Positions 54,238-63,192 are shown, numbered from the stretch's first letter. The stretch: DNA of 64,000 nucleotides from Aporhodopirellula aestuarii (GCF_023701485.1 NZ_JAMQBK010000060.1:264656-328655), one strand, 5' to 3'. A program made the numbers and translations. The notes: a model not told the origin generated them from the sequence alone.

Positions 54238-55704
54238 ATGAAGCCTCCAGCCGCGATGTGTACCGTGCCGATTCGCCGGATTGTGCCGATTGATCGGCTC
54301 GCTGACCTGTCGTGGTGGCGGTGGCATGTCGCAGCATTCATTACCGTGCCGTTGCTCATCATTTCGTTGGGTTGGTCGAGAACGGTCCGTGGCCAAGAAA
54401 ATGAGGCGACTTCTCCAGCGGTCGAGAGCGAGGCCGCGCCGCCTGAAGTGAATTTGGCACAGGAGGTTCCGGTGTGGGTGGCCGACCTTGATGGAGCCAC
54501 CGCACAAAGTCGCCGCGAAGCCGAGCAGAAATTGCTCGAGGCAGGGCCGGAAGCGTTGGAATATGTTCCGGTGATCTTGGACCATCTTTCGCTCGATGCG
54601 CGCGAACGGATGGAGCGGATCGAAGCCCAATGGCGGCAGATGAAAACTCGCGTCGAGGTCGAAACGACCACGGTCAAGATGCAAGATGCTCGCACGCTCG
54701 GCGAAGCATTGGAAGCGATCAGTTTGGCCAGCGGTGTCGAATTTGACCTGGAGTCGTCTGGGGTGGCGATCGACACAACGCAGGTGATTCGGCCGCCGGT
54801 GGCACCGATGGGGTTCTGGCAGGCGGTCGACCTCGTGCTCGATCAGACCGATCTGGATATCAATTTTTATGCCGGAGATCGCGAACGTCTCGCCCTCGTG
54901 CCGCGGGCTCCGGAGCGAATCTCGCGTGCCGATTCAGCGGCTTATGCAGGCATTTACCGGATCGAGCCGACCATGGTGACGGCCCGACGCGTCCTCGGCG
55001 CACCGGCCCAAAACGCGCTCAACCTCACCATGTCGATTTCTTGGCAACCCAACCGCACCCCCATCGGGCTGAGTATCCCGATCGCGGATGTTGCAGGCAA
55101 ACTCGATAACGGTGTTGATCTGCGACCACAAACGACGGGTGATCAGATCGACATCGCGACGTCGAGCGAAATCGCCGAAAGCCAGTTCTATCTGCCGATG
55201 CAATTGCCGCGGCGCCGGTTTGAGTTCAACCCGGGCGAAGACGACAAGAACAACGTAAAATCGGACGCCAGCGAGATCAAACGATTGTCCGGACAAGTCA
55301 CCGCTCTGTTGCCTGGGAAGCGGCGACGATTTGAGTTGTTGCTTGAGGACGTCGCCCCCTCGCAAACCTATGATGCGATGACCGTTGCGATCGAAGCTAT
55401 TCGCGAATCCGACCCTTTGCACGAAATTCGCGTGGGTATCGAGTTGTTCGGTGCCGGCCGATCACTCGAAAGCCATCGACAGTGGATCTTTGAAAACGAT
55501 GTCTTTGTGCTGTTGTCCGATGGGACACGCAAAGACCATCTCGGCTACCAAGTGTTCCGGCAAACCGGATCGGGAGTGGGGATCGGTTATCTATTCGATC
55601 TCGGCGGTTCGATACCCGCTGGCGCTCAATTGATCTACGAATCACCGACATCGGTAAGGCAAAATGAAGTGCCTTTTGTGATCAACGGAATCCCGTTGCC
55701 CTAA
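54238..55704 (+). CDS. Secreted protein of unknown function
   Basis: A frame starts at 54109, but the ATG at 54238 begins an export signal (WHVAAFITVPLLIISLGW, then VRGQE), giving 488 residues. After it comes a helical region with SRREAEQKLLEAGPEALEYV, resembling a HEAT-like or TPR-like repeat. Then comes a region (TLGEALEAISLASGVEFDLE, then QAVDLVLDQTDLDINFY) that resembles the secretin/TonB short N-terminal (STN-like) beta-alpha fold. The C-terminal half is beta-rich with no catalytic motif. It is a group-specific hypothetical protein. Confidence 0.7.
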   Translation: MKPPAAMCTVPIRRIVPIDRLADLSWWRWHVAAFITVPLLIISLGWSRTVRGQENEATSPAVESEAAPPEVNLAQEVPVWVADLDGATAQSRREAEQKLLEAGPEALEYVPVILDHLSLDARERMERIEAQWRQMKTRVEVETTTVKMQDARTLGEALEAISLASGVEFDLESSGVAIDTTQVIRPPVAPMGFWQAVDLVLDQTDLDINFYAGDRERLALVPRAPERISRADSAAYAGIYRIEPTMVTARRVLGAPAQNALNLTMSISWQPNRTPIGLSIPIADVAGKLDNGVDLRPQTTGDQIDIATSSEIAESQFYLPMQLPRRRFEFNPGEDDKNNVKSDASEIKRLSGQVTALLPGKRRRFELLLEDVAPSQTYDAMTVAIEAIRESDPLHEIRVGIELFGAGRSLESHRQWIFENDVFVLLSDGTRKDHLGYQVFRQTGSGVGIGYLFDLGGSIPAGAQLIYESPTSVRQNEVPFVINGIPLP

Positions 55705-55709
55705 TCCAC

Positions 55710-57143
55710 CTAGAAGCCGAGTTGGTCGGACAGTTGCCGCTCGCTTTCGGTGAGGTGATACATGGCGTGGATCAAGTCGATGTCCGCTTGGCGTTGTTTG
55801 ACCTTCCGCCGCGCGAACATTCTCGCTTGTGTGTTCACCATCACTTCGGGCGGCAGCAATGAAGTTTGGCCGAACAGGCGGGCGTAGTTGACGTAGCTCG
55901 GCACGTTACCGGTGACGAAGCCGTACATCATGCTGCAGACGCCCACAACTTTGCCAGTGAAGATCCCGGTATTGATGGCGCTCTTGGAGTAATCACCCAT
56001 GATGCAACCGAGGAACTGCATCCCCGTGGCCACTTTTTCGTTGCCGTATTGGATATTGATTTTGCCGTAGGTGTTCTTCAGGTCGCTATTGCACGTTCCC
56101 GCGCCGAGATTGATCCAGCTGCCCAGGTAACTGTGGCCGAGAAACCCGTGGTGTTGTTTGTTGGTGTACGGTTCAATCACGGAGGCTTCTACCTCACCAC
56201 CGATCTTCGTCGTATGGCCGAGTGAGACACCGTCTTTAATCGATGAGTGTTCAATGACGCGGGTGTTCCGCCCGGCGTACAACGGCCCCTCAAGAAAGCA
56301 GAAAGGGCCGACGTTGACGTTGTCATCCAAAACGATCGCACCGCCATCGGTATGAATCGATTCATAGTCGCCGATGGAAACATTTTCGCCGACGAACACA
56401 CCGTCTTGGAGTTGGGTGTAGCTGCCAGCGGCGATGCGGTATTCGATCGAGTCGACCATGCAACCCATGTGCGCCGCGACGACGTCGTGTGGCCAGCAAA
56501 ATTCACTCGCCCGGGCCGAAGATCGGGATGCGGTTGATGCCGCGTGTCGACACAAGATTTGATAGACCCGAGCAGGGACAGACGCCTTTTCACGACTCGC
56601 TTTGGTGCGGGCGGGCGTTGGTGAATCGGTGGATTGAGCAGCGTTTTTGACCGGGTTTTTGGCAGCCTCGGCGCGGCGAAATGCCTTGGTCACTTCCGCG
56701 GCCGGGACCCATGCGGCGAGCACCGCTTCGGACGAGTCGCGTGCAATTGGGTTGTCCGGCTCGACGTCTGTTTCCTGATCCTCACTGCCTGACATCACGA
56801 CCGAAAACTGGTTCGAGCGAACCAGTTGTTGGAGGATGCGAAGATTTTGCACCGACGGGATCAAACGTGCATTGACCAGCAGCACGTCGGGTCGATCTGC
56901 TTCGGCAGTGTTGGGTGAGGCGAGGGTTTCGGGGATATCACCGACGGAATAATCGGCCTTTTGAATCACACGAAGGTAGTCGCGGACTTCGGCAACCAAT
57001 TCCGTTTCGGCGGTCTCTCGCCGGAGGCTGTCGAGCCAATCGATCAGACGATAGCCGGCACAACTGATCGCGTAGGCCGGGCGGGCGTGGACGATGGGGG
57101 CGAGTTTTTCGACCCGTTCGTCTTCAAAGCAATAGATCAACAT
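55710..57143 (-). CDS. Alternative GlmU: sugar nucleotidyltransferase with left-handed beta-helix
   Basis: The ATG at 57143 (MLIYCFEDERVEKLAP) is preferred over 57161 and gives 477 residues. The N-terminal about 180 residues are degenerate compared with a standard pyrophosphorylase domain. The C-terminal half is a left-handed beta-helix of hexapeptide repeats: VFVGENVSIGDYESI, VLDDNVNVGPFCFLEG, NTRVIEHSSIKDGVSLG, then INLGAGTCNSDLKNTYG, as in acetyltransferases of the GlmU C-domain. It matches the alternative bacterial GlmU group (TIGR03991-like). It could make UDP-GlcNAc from the product of the GlmM-type mutase in this window. It is divergent from the next gene. Confidence 0.82.
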   Translation of the reverse strand: MLIYCFEDERVEKLAPIVHARPAYAISCAGYRLIDWLDSLRRETAETELVAEVRDYLRVIQKADYSVGDIPETLASPNTAEADRPDVLLVNARLIPSVQNLRILQQLVRSNQFSVVMSGSEDQETDVEPDNPIARDSSEAVLAAWVPAAEVTKAFRRAEAAKNPVKNAAQSTDSPTPARTKASREKASVPARVYQILCRHAASTASRSSARASEFCWPHDVVAAHMGCMVDSIEYRIAAGSYTQLQDGVFVGENVSIGDYESIHTDGGAIVLDDNVNVGPFCFLEGPLYAGRNTRVIEHSSIKDGVSLGHTTKIGGEVEASVIEPYTNKQHHGFLGHSYLGSWINLGAGTCNSDLKNTYGKINIQYGNEKVATGMQFLGCIMGDYSKSAINTGIFTGKVVGVCSMMYGFVTGNVPSYVNYARLFGQTSLLPPEVMVNTQARMFARRKVKQRQADIDLIHAMYHLTESERQLSDQLGF

Positions 57144-57339
57144 GGTGGTTTTTTCAAACAAGGTGCGCGGAGGTTCCGCACGGTTTTTGACGGCTGGGCA
57201 GTTTAACCCGATGGGGCCGGGGCGTCTTGACCATTACCGGCAAAGATTCGTTGGCCGATCCGCCGAGTCGCGACTAGAGTTCCAAAAGTCCGCCCTGAGT
57301 GGCCTATCCCCCGGAATCTTGCTTGGGTTTTGTCAACCA

Positions 57340-58665
57340 ATGGCTGTTTTCACTCGCCAAAACAACATTGCTGTATCTCTGATTGGCGCCGCATTGTTGG
57401 GTTCCTCCCTCGCGGATGTTTCGGTCAGCCGGGCCGCCGGGCCTCCGCAGATCCACTCGACGGATCGGCGTGTGGTTGAGTCACGAGTGGAGAGTTATCT
57501 CGATGCGTTGGGAGACGATTCGCACGCGACGCGGCAGCGGGCGGTTCGGGGGCTGTTGCAGCTCGCCGGCGAATCGCAACCCCAGCAAAAACAAGCTCTG
57601 ATTCAGTCGTTGTTGCGGCGGAGTCTGTTTGCGGATTTCGAAACCCAACTGTCGATCGAGCGTCTGGTCGACGAGATCGAAATTTTGAGTCACAACCAAA
57701 ATGTTGAGCGGGTGGTCGTCAAAACGGAGGATGAACTCCGAGTCCAGAAGGACGGCACGTCGGCGTTAATCTCGACGTGGCAGATGTTTTCTTCGCGAGC
57801 GGGTGCCGGCGACGAGGCGCGTGAGGCATTCCGGCGAATCGCTTCTCAGGCAGGGCCATCGTTGTCTTGGCCGCGGTTGTCTCACGATCTCAAAGCGGAC
57901 AAGGCCGATCTCGTCCTGATCAGCCATTTGGGCTGCATCGCACCTCAGACCCCGAAACCGTTCAAGCCACAGTCCCAGCGTACTCTTGCGGAGATGAAAC
58001 GCACGTCCGTGGCAGCTCAATTATCGAGTGGGTCCGACGCGAATTCGCGAGTGGCCGGCCGCCTGGTTGACCGAACCCTCATCGAAAATTCGTATGGTTG
58101 GACGTTCCCGGAACGATTGCATCTGGCCCTATTATACGACCGTGAACCTGTGGCCCGTGAGTTGTGTCAACAAGTGATGCGTTGTGATCAGCCTCTGGCC
58201 GTTGATTTGGCGGTAGCGATCCTCGCTTTTCGTCGGATTGCCAGGCGGTGGACCGGAGAGGTTGACCAGCAAATAAACTGCCTCAATTCTGCGTTAGGCG
58301 ATCGCCGTGTCGTCTGCGTCGCGCCCGAACAACTCGTCGGCCGACCACGGAAGCATCAGGTGTTGCGAAACGCTCAACCGCCAAACATTATCGAGAACCA
58401 GCCATTACACCGGAGGGGTGTCGCCGACCAATCGGATTCGCAGACATCGAGTTTTCCTGCCATTCTGCGTACCCGGGTGCAGGACGTGGCCGCGTGGGCG
58501 TTGGTGCAGGAAACGGACTTCGATGTCAGAGGCGAGGGGTTGATCGGTTTGCAAGCAGACCCGGTTTGGGGCACCCGATTATCCTCGATCGGATTCGTCA
58601 CGGAATGGGAACGCACCGCCTTTTTAACCTCTGTACGCACGTATCTAACGGCCTCGTCCGAGTGA
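57340..58665 (+). CDS. Secreted protein of unknown function
   Basis: A frame begins at 57142, but the ATG at 57340 starts a signal peptide (IAVSLIGAALLGSSLADVSVS, then RAAG), giving 441 residues. The mature N-terminus holds helical repeats (YLDALGDDSHATRQRAVRGL, LIQSLLRRSLFADFETQL), reminiscent of HEAT-type repeats. A second helical block lies around YGWTFPERLHLALLYDREPV and AVDLAVAILAFRRIARRW. No catalytic motif or known family was recognised. A hairpin lies 30 bp after its stop codon. Confidence 0.68.
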   Translation: MAVFTRQNNIAVSLIGAALLGSSLADVSVSRAAGPPQIHSTDRRVVESRVESYLDALGDDSHATRQRAVRGLLQLAGESQPQQKQALIQSLLRRSLFADFETQLSIERLVDEIEILSHNQNVERVVVKTEDELRVQKDGTSALISTWQMFSSRAGAGDEAREAFRRIASQAGPSLSWPRLSHDLKADKADLVLISHLGCIAPQTPKPFKPQSQRTLAEMKRTSVAAQLSSGSDANSRVAGRLVDRTLIENSYGWTFPERLHLALLYDREPVARELCQQVMRCDQPLAVDLAVAILAFRRIARRWTGEVDQQINCLNSALGDRRVVCVAPEQLVGRPRKHQVLRNAQPPNIIENQPLHRRGVADQSDSQTSSFPAILRTRVQDVAAWALVQETDFDVRGEGLIGLQADPVWGTRLSSIGFVTEWERTAFLTSVRTYLTASSE

Positions 58666-59185
58666 GCAATCTGCAACTTTTGAAAAACAGGCTTTGCTAG
58701 CAAAAACGGCTTTTGCTAGCACTACCAGTAGTGGGTTCGCACGCAGCTTTATCAATATGTTGTTTGTGCTGGCAATTGCTTGCGGCGGCTCCTAATTTTC
58801 CTCGCATGTCGGACGCGGCACCTTCGCTGCTCCGCCCAATCACCTAACGCGAAAGGATGATTCGTATCGAATCACCATGCTTTAAGACGAGGCATGACGT
58901 CGGACGATTTTGAATCATTCCTTAAGTGAAGGACACTTGGGATGCGATTTAAGAAGGTCATACGTTTGTGGTTAGACTCCAAACTTGCTGCTGATGAGGA
59001 CGTATGGGCTAGGAAGGCCGTACCGTCACCACAACACGGAATGGATTCACGATTCGGCTCATCTCACTCAGCGAGGATCGTTTTCGGAATGATCGCACCG
59101 TCGCGATCGTCCGGTCAACGGCTCCCCAAAGAGCGAATCGCTAAGGGCTTTTCCTAATATTTGCCGAATCGAAGAGGACCTTCAG
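58666..59185. other. Spacer before the amidotransferase-like gene
   Basis: This 520 bp spacer holds a perfect hairpin (58696-58720) and a doubtful ORF of 71 codons (58942-59157) that has a GAAGGA ribosome-like site but no coding character beyond that. Nothing else was seen. Confidence 0.45.
58696..58720. terminator. Perfect 10 bp hairpin after the secreted-protein gene
   Basis: GCTAGCAAAA (58696-58705) pairs with TTTTGCTAGC (58711-58720) around an ACGGC loop. There is no T run after it. The position 30 bp after a stop codon suggests a terminator or an mRNA 3' stabiliser. Confidence 0.6.
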
Positions 59186-59959
59186 ATGCCACGCAAACCC
59201 TTGATCGGAATCAACGCTGATTTCCGAGCTGCTGCCCGCACCACACCCGCTTTCGCGTACATTGCCGAAGGGTACTACCGCTCGATTATCAACGCCGGTG
59301 GAGTGCCTGTGCTTGTGCCACCCCAGGTTGATGAAGAATCCGTGCATGCGATTCTCGATGCGGTAGAGGGGTTCATGTTCATTGGTGGAGCCGATTTGGA
59401 TCCACGAAACGATGGTTTTATGTTGCACCCGAGCGTTCGACCGCTCGATGCCGGTCGCGAAAAGAGCGACCGAATGTTGATGGCCGAGATCGCCGAGCGA
59501 CGGATGCCAGTTTTCGGTATCGGAACCGGAATGCAGCTGATCAACGTGCAACAGGGCGGCAACCTGTTCTTGCACATCAAGGAAGACTTGCCTTCGGCCG
59601 TTCCTCACCTGGACGTCCAAGACACCAACCACCGCCACACGCTCGACGTGGTCAGTGATTCTTTAGTCGGTCGCGTTTACGGCGATGGCGAAATTCGCGT
59701 TACCAGCCGCCACCACATGGCGATCGACGAAGTCGCACCTGGCTTCCGCGTCACCGCTCGCTGTCCCGACGGTGTGATCGAGGCGATCGAGAGCGAAATG
59801 CTTGATTGGTTTGCGATCGGCACCCAGTTCCATCCAGAGTCCGACGCAGCTTCGGCACTGGATATTCGAATTTTTGAAGAATTTGTCGACGCGGTGCGTG
59901 ACCGCAGCGAGCAACTCGAAGGCAACACCGAGCCGGGTGATTTGCAACTCGTCGCCTGA
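59186..59959 (+). CDS. Gamma-glutamyl-GABA hydrolase (PuuD)-like protein with Cys replaced by Gly
   Basis: The protein has 257 residues of the class I glutamine amidotransferase/peptidase C26 fold. Family marks are KPLIGINADFR, the FMFIGGADLDPRND loop, SRHHMAID and the catalytic His-Glu in TQFHPESD (H216, E218). The nucleophile elbow should read GICRGxQ but here is GIGTGMQ: the Cys is Gly at residue 113. The codon GGA at 59522-59524 is in a clean frame. The protein therefore probably cannot form the thioester intermediate. It may be a binding protein or regulator, or it may use another chemistry. An AGAGGA ribosome site lies seven bases before the ATG. Confidence 0.9.
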   Translation: MPRKPLIGINADFRAAARTTPAFAYIAEGYYRSIINAGGVPVLVPPQVDEESVHAILDAVEGFMFIGGADLDPRNDGFMLHPSVRPLDAGREKSDRMLMAEIAERRMPVFGIGTGMQLINVQQGGNLFLHIKEDLPSAVPHLDVQDTNHRHTLDVVSDSLVGRVYGDGEIRVTSRHHMAIDEVAPGFRVTARCPDGVIEAIESEMLDWFAIGTQFHPESDAASALDIRIFEEFVDAVRDRSEQLEGNTEPGDLQLVA

Positions 59960-59984
59960 TCAACAACTACGATTCAGACGAACT

Positions 59985-60327
59985 AAGGAGAGATCGTTCG
60001 CCAAAGAATCCAAACTGAGCTGCTTTGTGATTTGCCAGCGTTGCCCGCCATCACACCCGTTGGGGTGGGCAACGAGTGATCGCCCAAAGCGATCGAACAT
60101 TTCGAGACGTCGACGGATCGACGTACAAACCGCACGGATGCGAATGACCGATTTTGTTCGATAGCGGTGGACGGCCGGGTGAATCGCGACGACCGAAGGA
60201 TTGGTTGTTCAGAGTGAGCGTTGGGAGTAACGCAATTGCTGCTTGGATTGTTTGACTAACGAGAGACGTCATGGTGGACAGCACAAACCGGGGCACCTTC
60301 CAGTAAGGTGTCCCGGTTTCTTTTTTT
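59985..60327 (+). ncRNA. Candidate structured non-coding RNA
   Basis: A strong intrinsic terminator lies 325 bp after the nearest upstream stop codon with no ORF between, so it may end an independent transcript. Inside is an 11 bp stem (60039-60049 with 60064-60074, one GU pair) and a run of short palindromes. None of the motifs of tmRNA, RNase P RNA, SRP RNA or 6S RNA was recognised. Start and identity are unknown; it might equally be the long 3' untranslated region of the amidotransferase-like gene. Confidence 0.25.
60285..60327 (+). terminator. Strong rho-independent terminator
   Basis: AAACCGGGGCACCTT (60285-60299) pairs with AAGGTGTCCCGGTTT (60305-60319) with one G-U pair and a 5-base loop, followed by C and seven T (60321-60327). 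It is a textbook plus-strand terminator. Confidence 0.92.
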
Positions 60328-60822
60328 AATGCCGGATGCAGCGTTTCCGTTTGCCATCGTTTCAGAGAAAACCCAGCGAAAACGATCGTTGCGGGTGGAG
60401 GCCTTGGAGACGACGCGTTGAACCAAGCGTGGATTCGCTGCGACGCTCGGCGATTCCCCATCCAGACCAAATGGCTCGGACATACCGACTGCCCCGACCT
60501 GCAAATAGCGGCGAAGCGGTGGGCTGCCGATCAGACTCACCGGTCATCCCACGTTCGGAACCGCCACATCGCCCCGTTGTTACCTCCGCCGGCCCCCTCA
60601 TCAGGACTGGTTTGCGATCATGATAGAGCGGTCCTCCTTGGGCCGTTTTGAGCGAGTTGGCGACGTGTTTGGCAAGGTGCTGGGTTACGCCGATCACTTC
60701 GCACACTTCATGCTCAGATTTCAATAATGGCCTAGCATTTTCAGCCCAAGGTCGCTAAGATCTCGCCTCGACTTTCGAAAAACAAGCAATAACTATCACC
60801 CTTTTGAACCGTAATTTTCACT

Positions 60823-61137
60823 ATGTATGCCATTTTTGTTGACGGTGGACGCCAGTACCGCGTTGAGCCAGGAATGGAGATTGACGTCGATTTCCGCGAT
60901 ACTGCGGAAGGCGAAAACCTGCAATTTGGTACCGTGTTGGCCGTTGGCGGCGATGAAGGCCTGAAATTGGGCTCCCCAACGCTCGAAGGCGTTAGTGTCA
61001 CCGCTTCGGTGCTTGGAAAGTCGATGGACAAGAAGATCTACGTCCAGAAGTTCCGTCGTCGTAAGCACAGCAAAAAACGAACTGGCCACCGCCAGCCGAA
61101 TACACGCGTGCGTATCGAAGAGATCGCGGGAGTATAA
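60823..61137 (+). CDS. rplU: 50S ribosomal protein L21
   Basis: The protein has 104 residues. It binds 23S rRNA in the large subunit. The start MYAIFVDGGRQYRVEPG (usual MYAVIKTGGKQYRV) and the end KKRTGHRQPNTRVRIEEI are diagnostic. In most bacteria rplU is followed by rpmA (L27) and often obgE. Here it is followed 23 bp later by a Ser/Thr kinase, and rpmA is not in the window. Confidence 0.96.
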   Translation: MYAIFVDGGRQYRVEPGMEIDVDFRDTAEGENLQFGTVLAVGGDEGLKLGSPTLEGVSVTASVLGKSMDKKIYVQKFRRRKHSKKRTGHRQPNTRVRIEEIAGV

Positions 61138-61160
61138 CGCTCTCCCGTTAACGCCAGTCG

Positions 61161-62261
61161 ATGCCGCACCTGCACCTTTCCGACTTCAAATTAGGCTCCG
61201 TCCTTGGAGTTGGTACGGTCGGTACGATTTATGACGGCAGCGTGCGGGACGATATTGAGGTTTCTGCCACAGCAAAAGCGTTGGTAGGCAAAGCCATCGC
61301 GATCAAAAAGCTGCACCCGGCCATCTGCAGTGATGAGCTCATCCAGGCTCGGTTTCGACGTGAAATGTTGATTCTCGAGCGTCTGCAGCATCCAAATATC
61401 ATCGGCTATCACGGCGGCGGCAGCGAAAACGGCCAGCTCTTCTACGTGATGCAGCGGGTCGATGGTGGGACGATCAAGGATCTCCTCGAAGCGACCGGCA
61501 GACTGGTTTGGCCCGTTGTCGTCGATGTCAGCCGGCAGGTCAGTTCGGCGCTGCAGTGCGCCCACAATCATGGAGTGATCCATCGTGACCTCAAGCCGGG
61601 GAATTTGTTTCTGACCCGGGATGCCCAAGTCAAATTGGGCGATTTTGGGATCGCGCGTGATCAGCATTCTGCCGATTTGACCGACCAGGGGCTGACGGTT
61701 GGCACACACGCTTACATGGCGCCTGAGCAAATCGTCGGCGAGACGTCGATCTCGGGGAAAGTCGATTTGTATGCGCTCGGTTGCTGCATGTTCGAAATGC
61801 TGACGGGACGAAAGGTCTTTCTGGGTGAGAACTTTGCTCAGTTGTTTGAGCAGCATCTCCGATCGACGCCACCACGGGTCTCGACGCTTGCTGGTGACGT
61901 GCCTCCTGAACTCGATGAGGTCATCAACGCTTGTTTGGCAAAGCGACCGGACGATCGACCTTTCAACGCTCGCGCGGTGCAAGGCGTGATGCTCGAAATT
62001 GGTGAGAAGTATGGGCTCGGCACCTCACCGGAAGAGTCAGCGGTGGGCCAGTTGGCCGACGAGGTGTACCGCGGTGTGACGCCAAAGTCATTCGACGTCG
62101 GAGCAGGGAACGTCACTGAGAAAGGCAGGCTTTTGCTTGAGCAGCAAATCCAGGCTCGGATCGGCGGGACCCCGCGAGAAGCAATTGCACCTTGGAAAAT
62201 TGCCGTTCTGTTGTTGGGCTTGGTGCTCGTAATCGGCTTGGCAGCGATCTTGGCGAACTGA
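61161..62261 (+). CDS. Ser/Thr protein kinase with C-terminal membrane anchor
   Basis: The protein has 366 residues. The glycine loop is degenerate (GSVLGVGTVGTIYDG, 12-26). ATP lysine is K49 (IAIKK), the catalytic loop HRDLKPGNL is at 141, DFG is intact at 161, and MAPEQ follows. An insert of about 15 residues lies between the glycine loop and the lysine. A single membrane helix at about 345-364 (IAVLLLGLVLVIGLAAIL) ends the protein almost at the last residue, so the kinase is tethered with its domain in the cytosol. Lying 23 bp after rplU, it may be co-transcribed with a ribosomal protein gene. Confidence 0.9.
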   Translation: MPHLHLSDFKLGSVLGVGTVGTIYDGSVRDDIEVSATAKALVGKAIAIKKLHPAICSDELIQARFRREMLILERLQHPNIIGYHGGGSENGQLFYVMQRVDGGTIKDLLEATGRLVWPVVVDVSRQVSSALQCAHNHGVIHRDLKPGNLFLTRDAQVKLGDFGIARDQHSADLTDQGLTVGTHAYMAPEQIVGETSISGKVDLYALGCCMFEMLTGRKVFLGENFAQLFEQHLRSTPPRVSTLAGDVPPELDEVINACLAKRPDDRPFNARAVQGVMLEIGEKYGLGTSPEESAVGQLADEVYRGVTPKSFDVGAGNVTEKGRLLLEQQIQARIGGTPREAIAPWKIAVLLLGLVLVIGLAAILAN

Positions 62262-62397
62262 ACGGTTCGTGTGACACGTTTGGGGCGGGGTTCGCCGATC
62301 AGCTTTGCGTCGTTACGCGGTTTGACGTGGCTATGAGTGATCGACCCTTCGTGCTCATCTGTTGTCTTGGGGTTATTCCCGCGTCTTAGCAAGGGTG

Positions 62398-62937
62398 TTA
62401 CTCGAGTAGGCTAATTCCGGGCCGTATCTGCAAAGTGGATTGGTGGCCATCCAGTTGGATCGTGATCACTGCCAGGGACGTCCGGACGCCTTCGTGATCT
62501 TCCGTGACGAGTGATCCGCGTTGGTCGAAGCGGATTCCGGATTCGTCTCGGAAATTTCCTCGCAGGAGTAGGTCGGTACCGAATGATCGGGTCAGGTTTG
62601 TGCCGAACTCGTTGGTGTTTTCCTCACGGTCGCTTGGTGAGGCGATTGCCGGCTGGAAGTCGGGGCTGTGGTAGGTGCACTGCTTCCAGTCGAAATAAAC
62701 CGACACATCTTGGCCTCGGTTCATGGCAGTTCGACGCGCCAGTTCGAGGTCGTCGCGAAGCGTCTTGGCAACCATTCTGACACGGTTTCTTCGGATGGCC
62801 GCGATCACATTCGGTAACCCGATCAACGCGCCGGTGGTCACCACCAGAGTCGCGGCGATCACTCTCTTGCAGGTCGTGAGCTGACGAGGGCGGAGGTTGC
62901 CGACGCGGGTTTGGTGTGGCTGGTAGCGGGGCATCAT
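62398..62937 (-). CDS. GspH/FimT-like pseudopilin lacking the prepilin cleavage motif
   Basis: The frame starts with a TTG at 62949; the ATG at 62937 or 62934 is more likely, giving about 179 residues. The sequence follows the GspH pattern: a hydrophobic helix (VIAATLVVTTGALIGLPNV), then IRRNRVRMVAKTLRDDLELA and RRTAMNRGQDVSVYFDW, as in minor pseudopilins of type II secretion. However, the usual GFTLxE is replaced by a stretch reading LTTCKRV, without the glycine and the +5 glutamate. It may therefore not be processed, or it may be a membrane-anchored relative. No other gsp or pil genes are adjacent. Confidence 0.72.
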   Translation of the reverse strand: MMPRYQPHQTRVGNLRPRQLTTCKRVIAATLVVTTGALIGLPNVIAAIRRNRVRMVAKTLRDDLELARRTAMNRGQDVSVYFDWKQCTYHSPDFQPAIASPSDREENTNEFGTNLTRSFGTDLLLRGNFRDESGIRFDQRGSLVTEDHEGVRTSLAVITIQLDGHQSTLQIRPGISLLE

Positions 62938-63192
62938 GAGCGAATTCAAGCGAGGACGCGGCCGAAATGGACGTATAAGCCTAGCTTACGAATCGTTCCC
63001 TTTTACCCCTTGCCCATTCGCGTTCCGTAGGGGTAGCCGTTATGTCGCCCATTGCTGCTCCGGTTCCACCGATTGGAGCCGGTTCCATTTTGGAGGATGA
63101 GGCTTATGCCGGTTCTGATGGGTGACGGCGAAGCCGGTGATCCTGGTCGTCGCGACGCTCGCCAGAACCATTGCAGGCTCGCAATTTTGAGG

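Larger units (their letters stand above)
59960..60822. other. 863 bp spacer with hairpin, terminator and no clear gene
   Basis: No ORF here shows coding character; the longest (60051-60470, minus) is arginine/proline-biased. The spacer contains a stem-loop (60039-60074) and a strong terminator (60285-60327), which suggests a non-coding transcript. The part from 60330 to 60822 should hold the rplU promoter and shows nothing else. Confidence 0.5.

Noticed and set aside
58770..58786. Second sigma-54-like site TGGCAATTGCTTGC
   Set aside because: The gap is one base too short.
58942..59157. 71-codon ORF with a GAAGGA ribosome-like site
   Set aside because: Composition is irregular and there is no domain or conserved pattern. 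It could be real, but support is too thin to list as a gene.
60051..60470. 139-codon minus-strand ORF before rplU
   Set aside because: It runs through the strong terminator hairpin and has no coding character.
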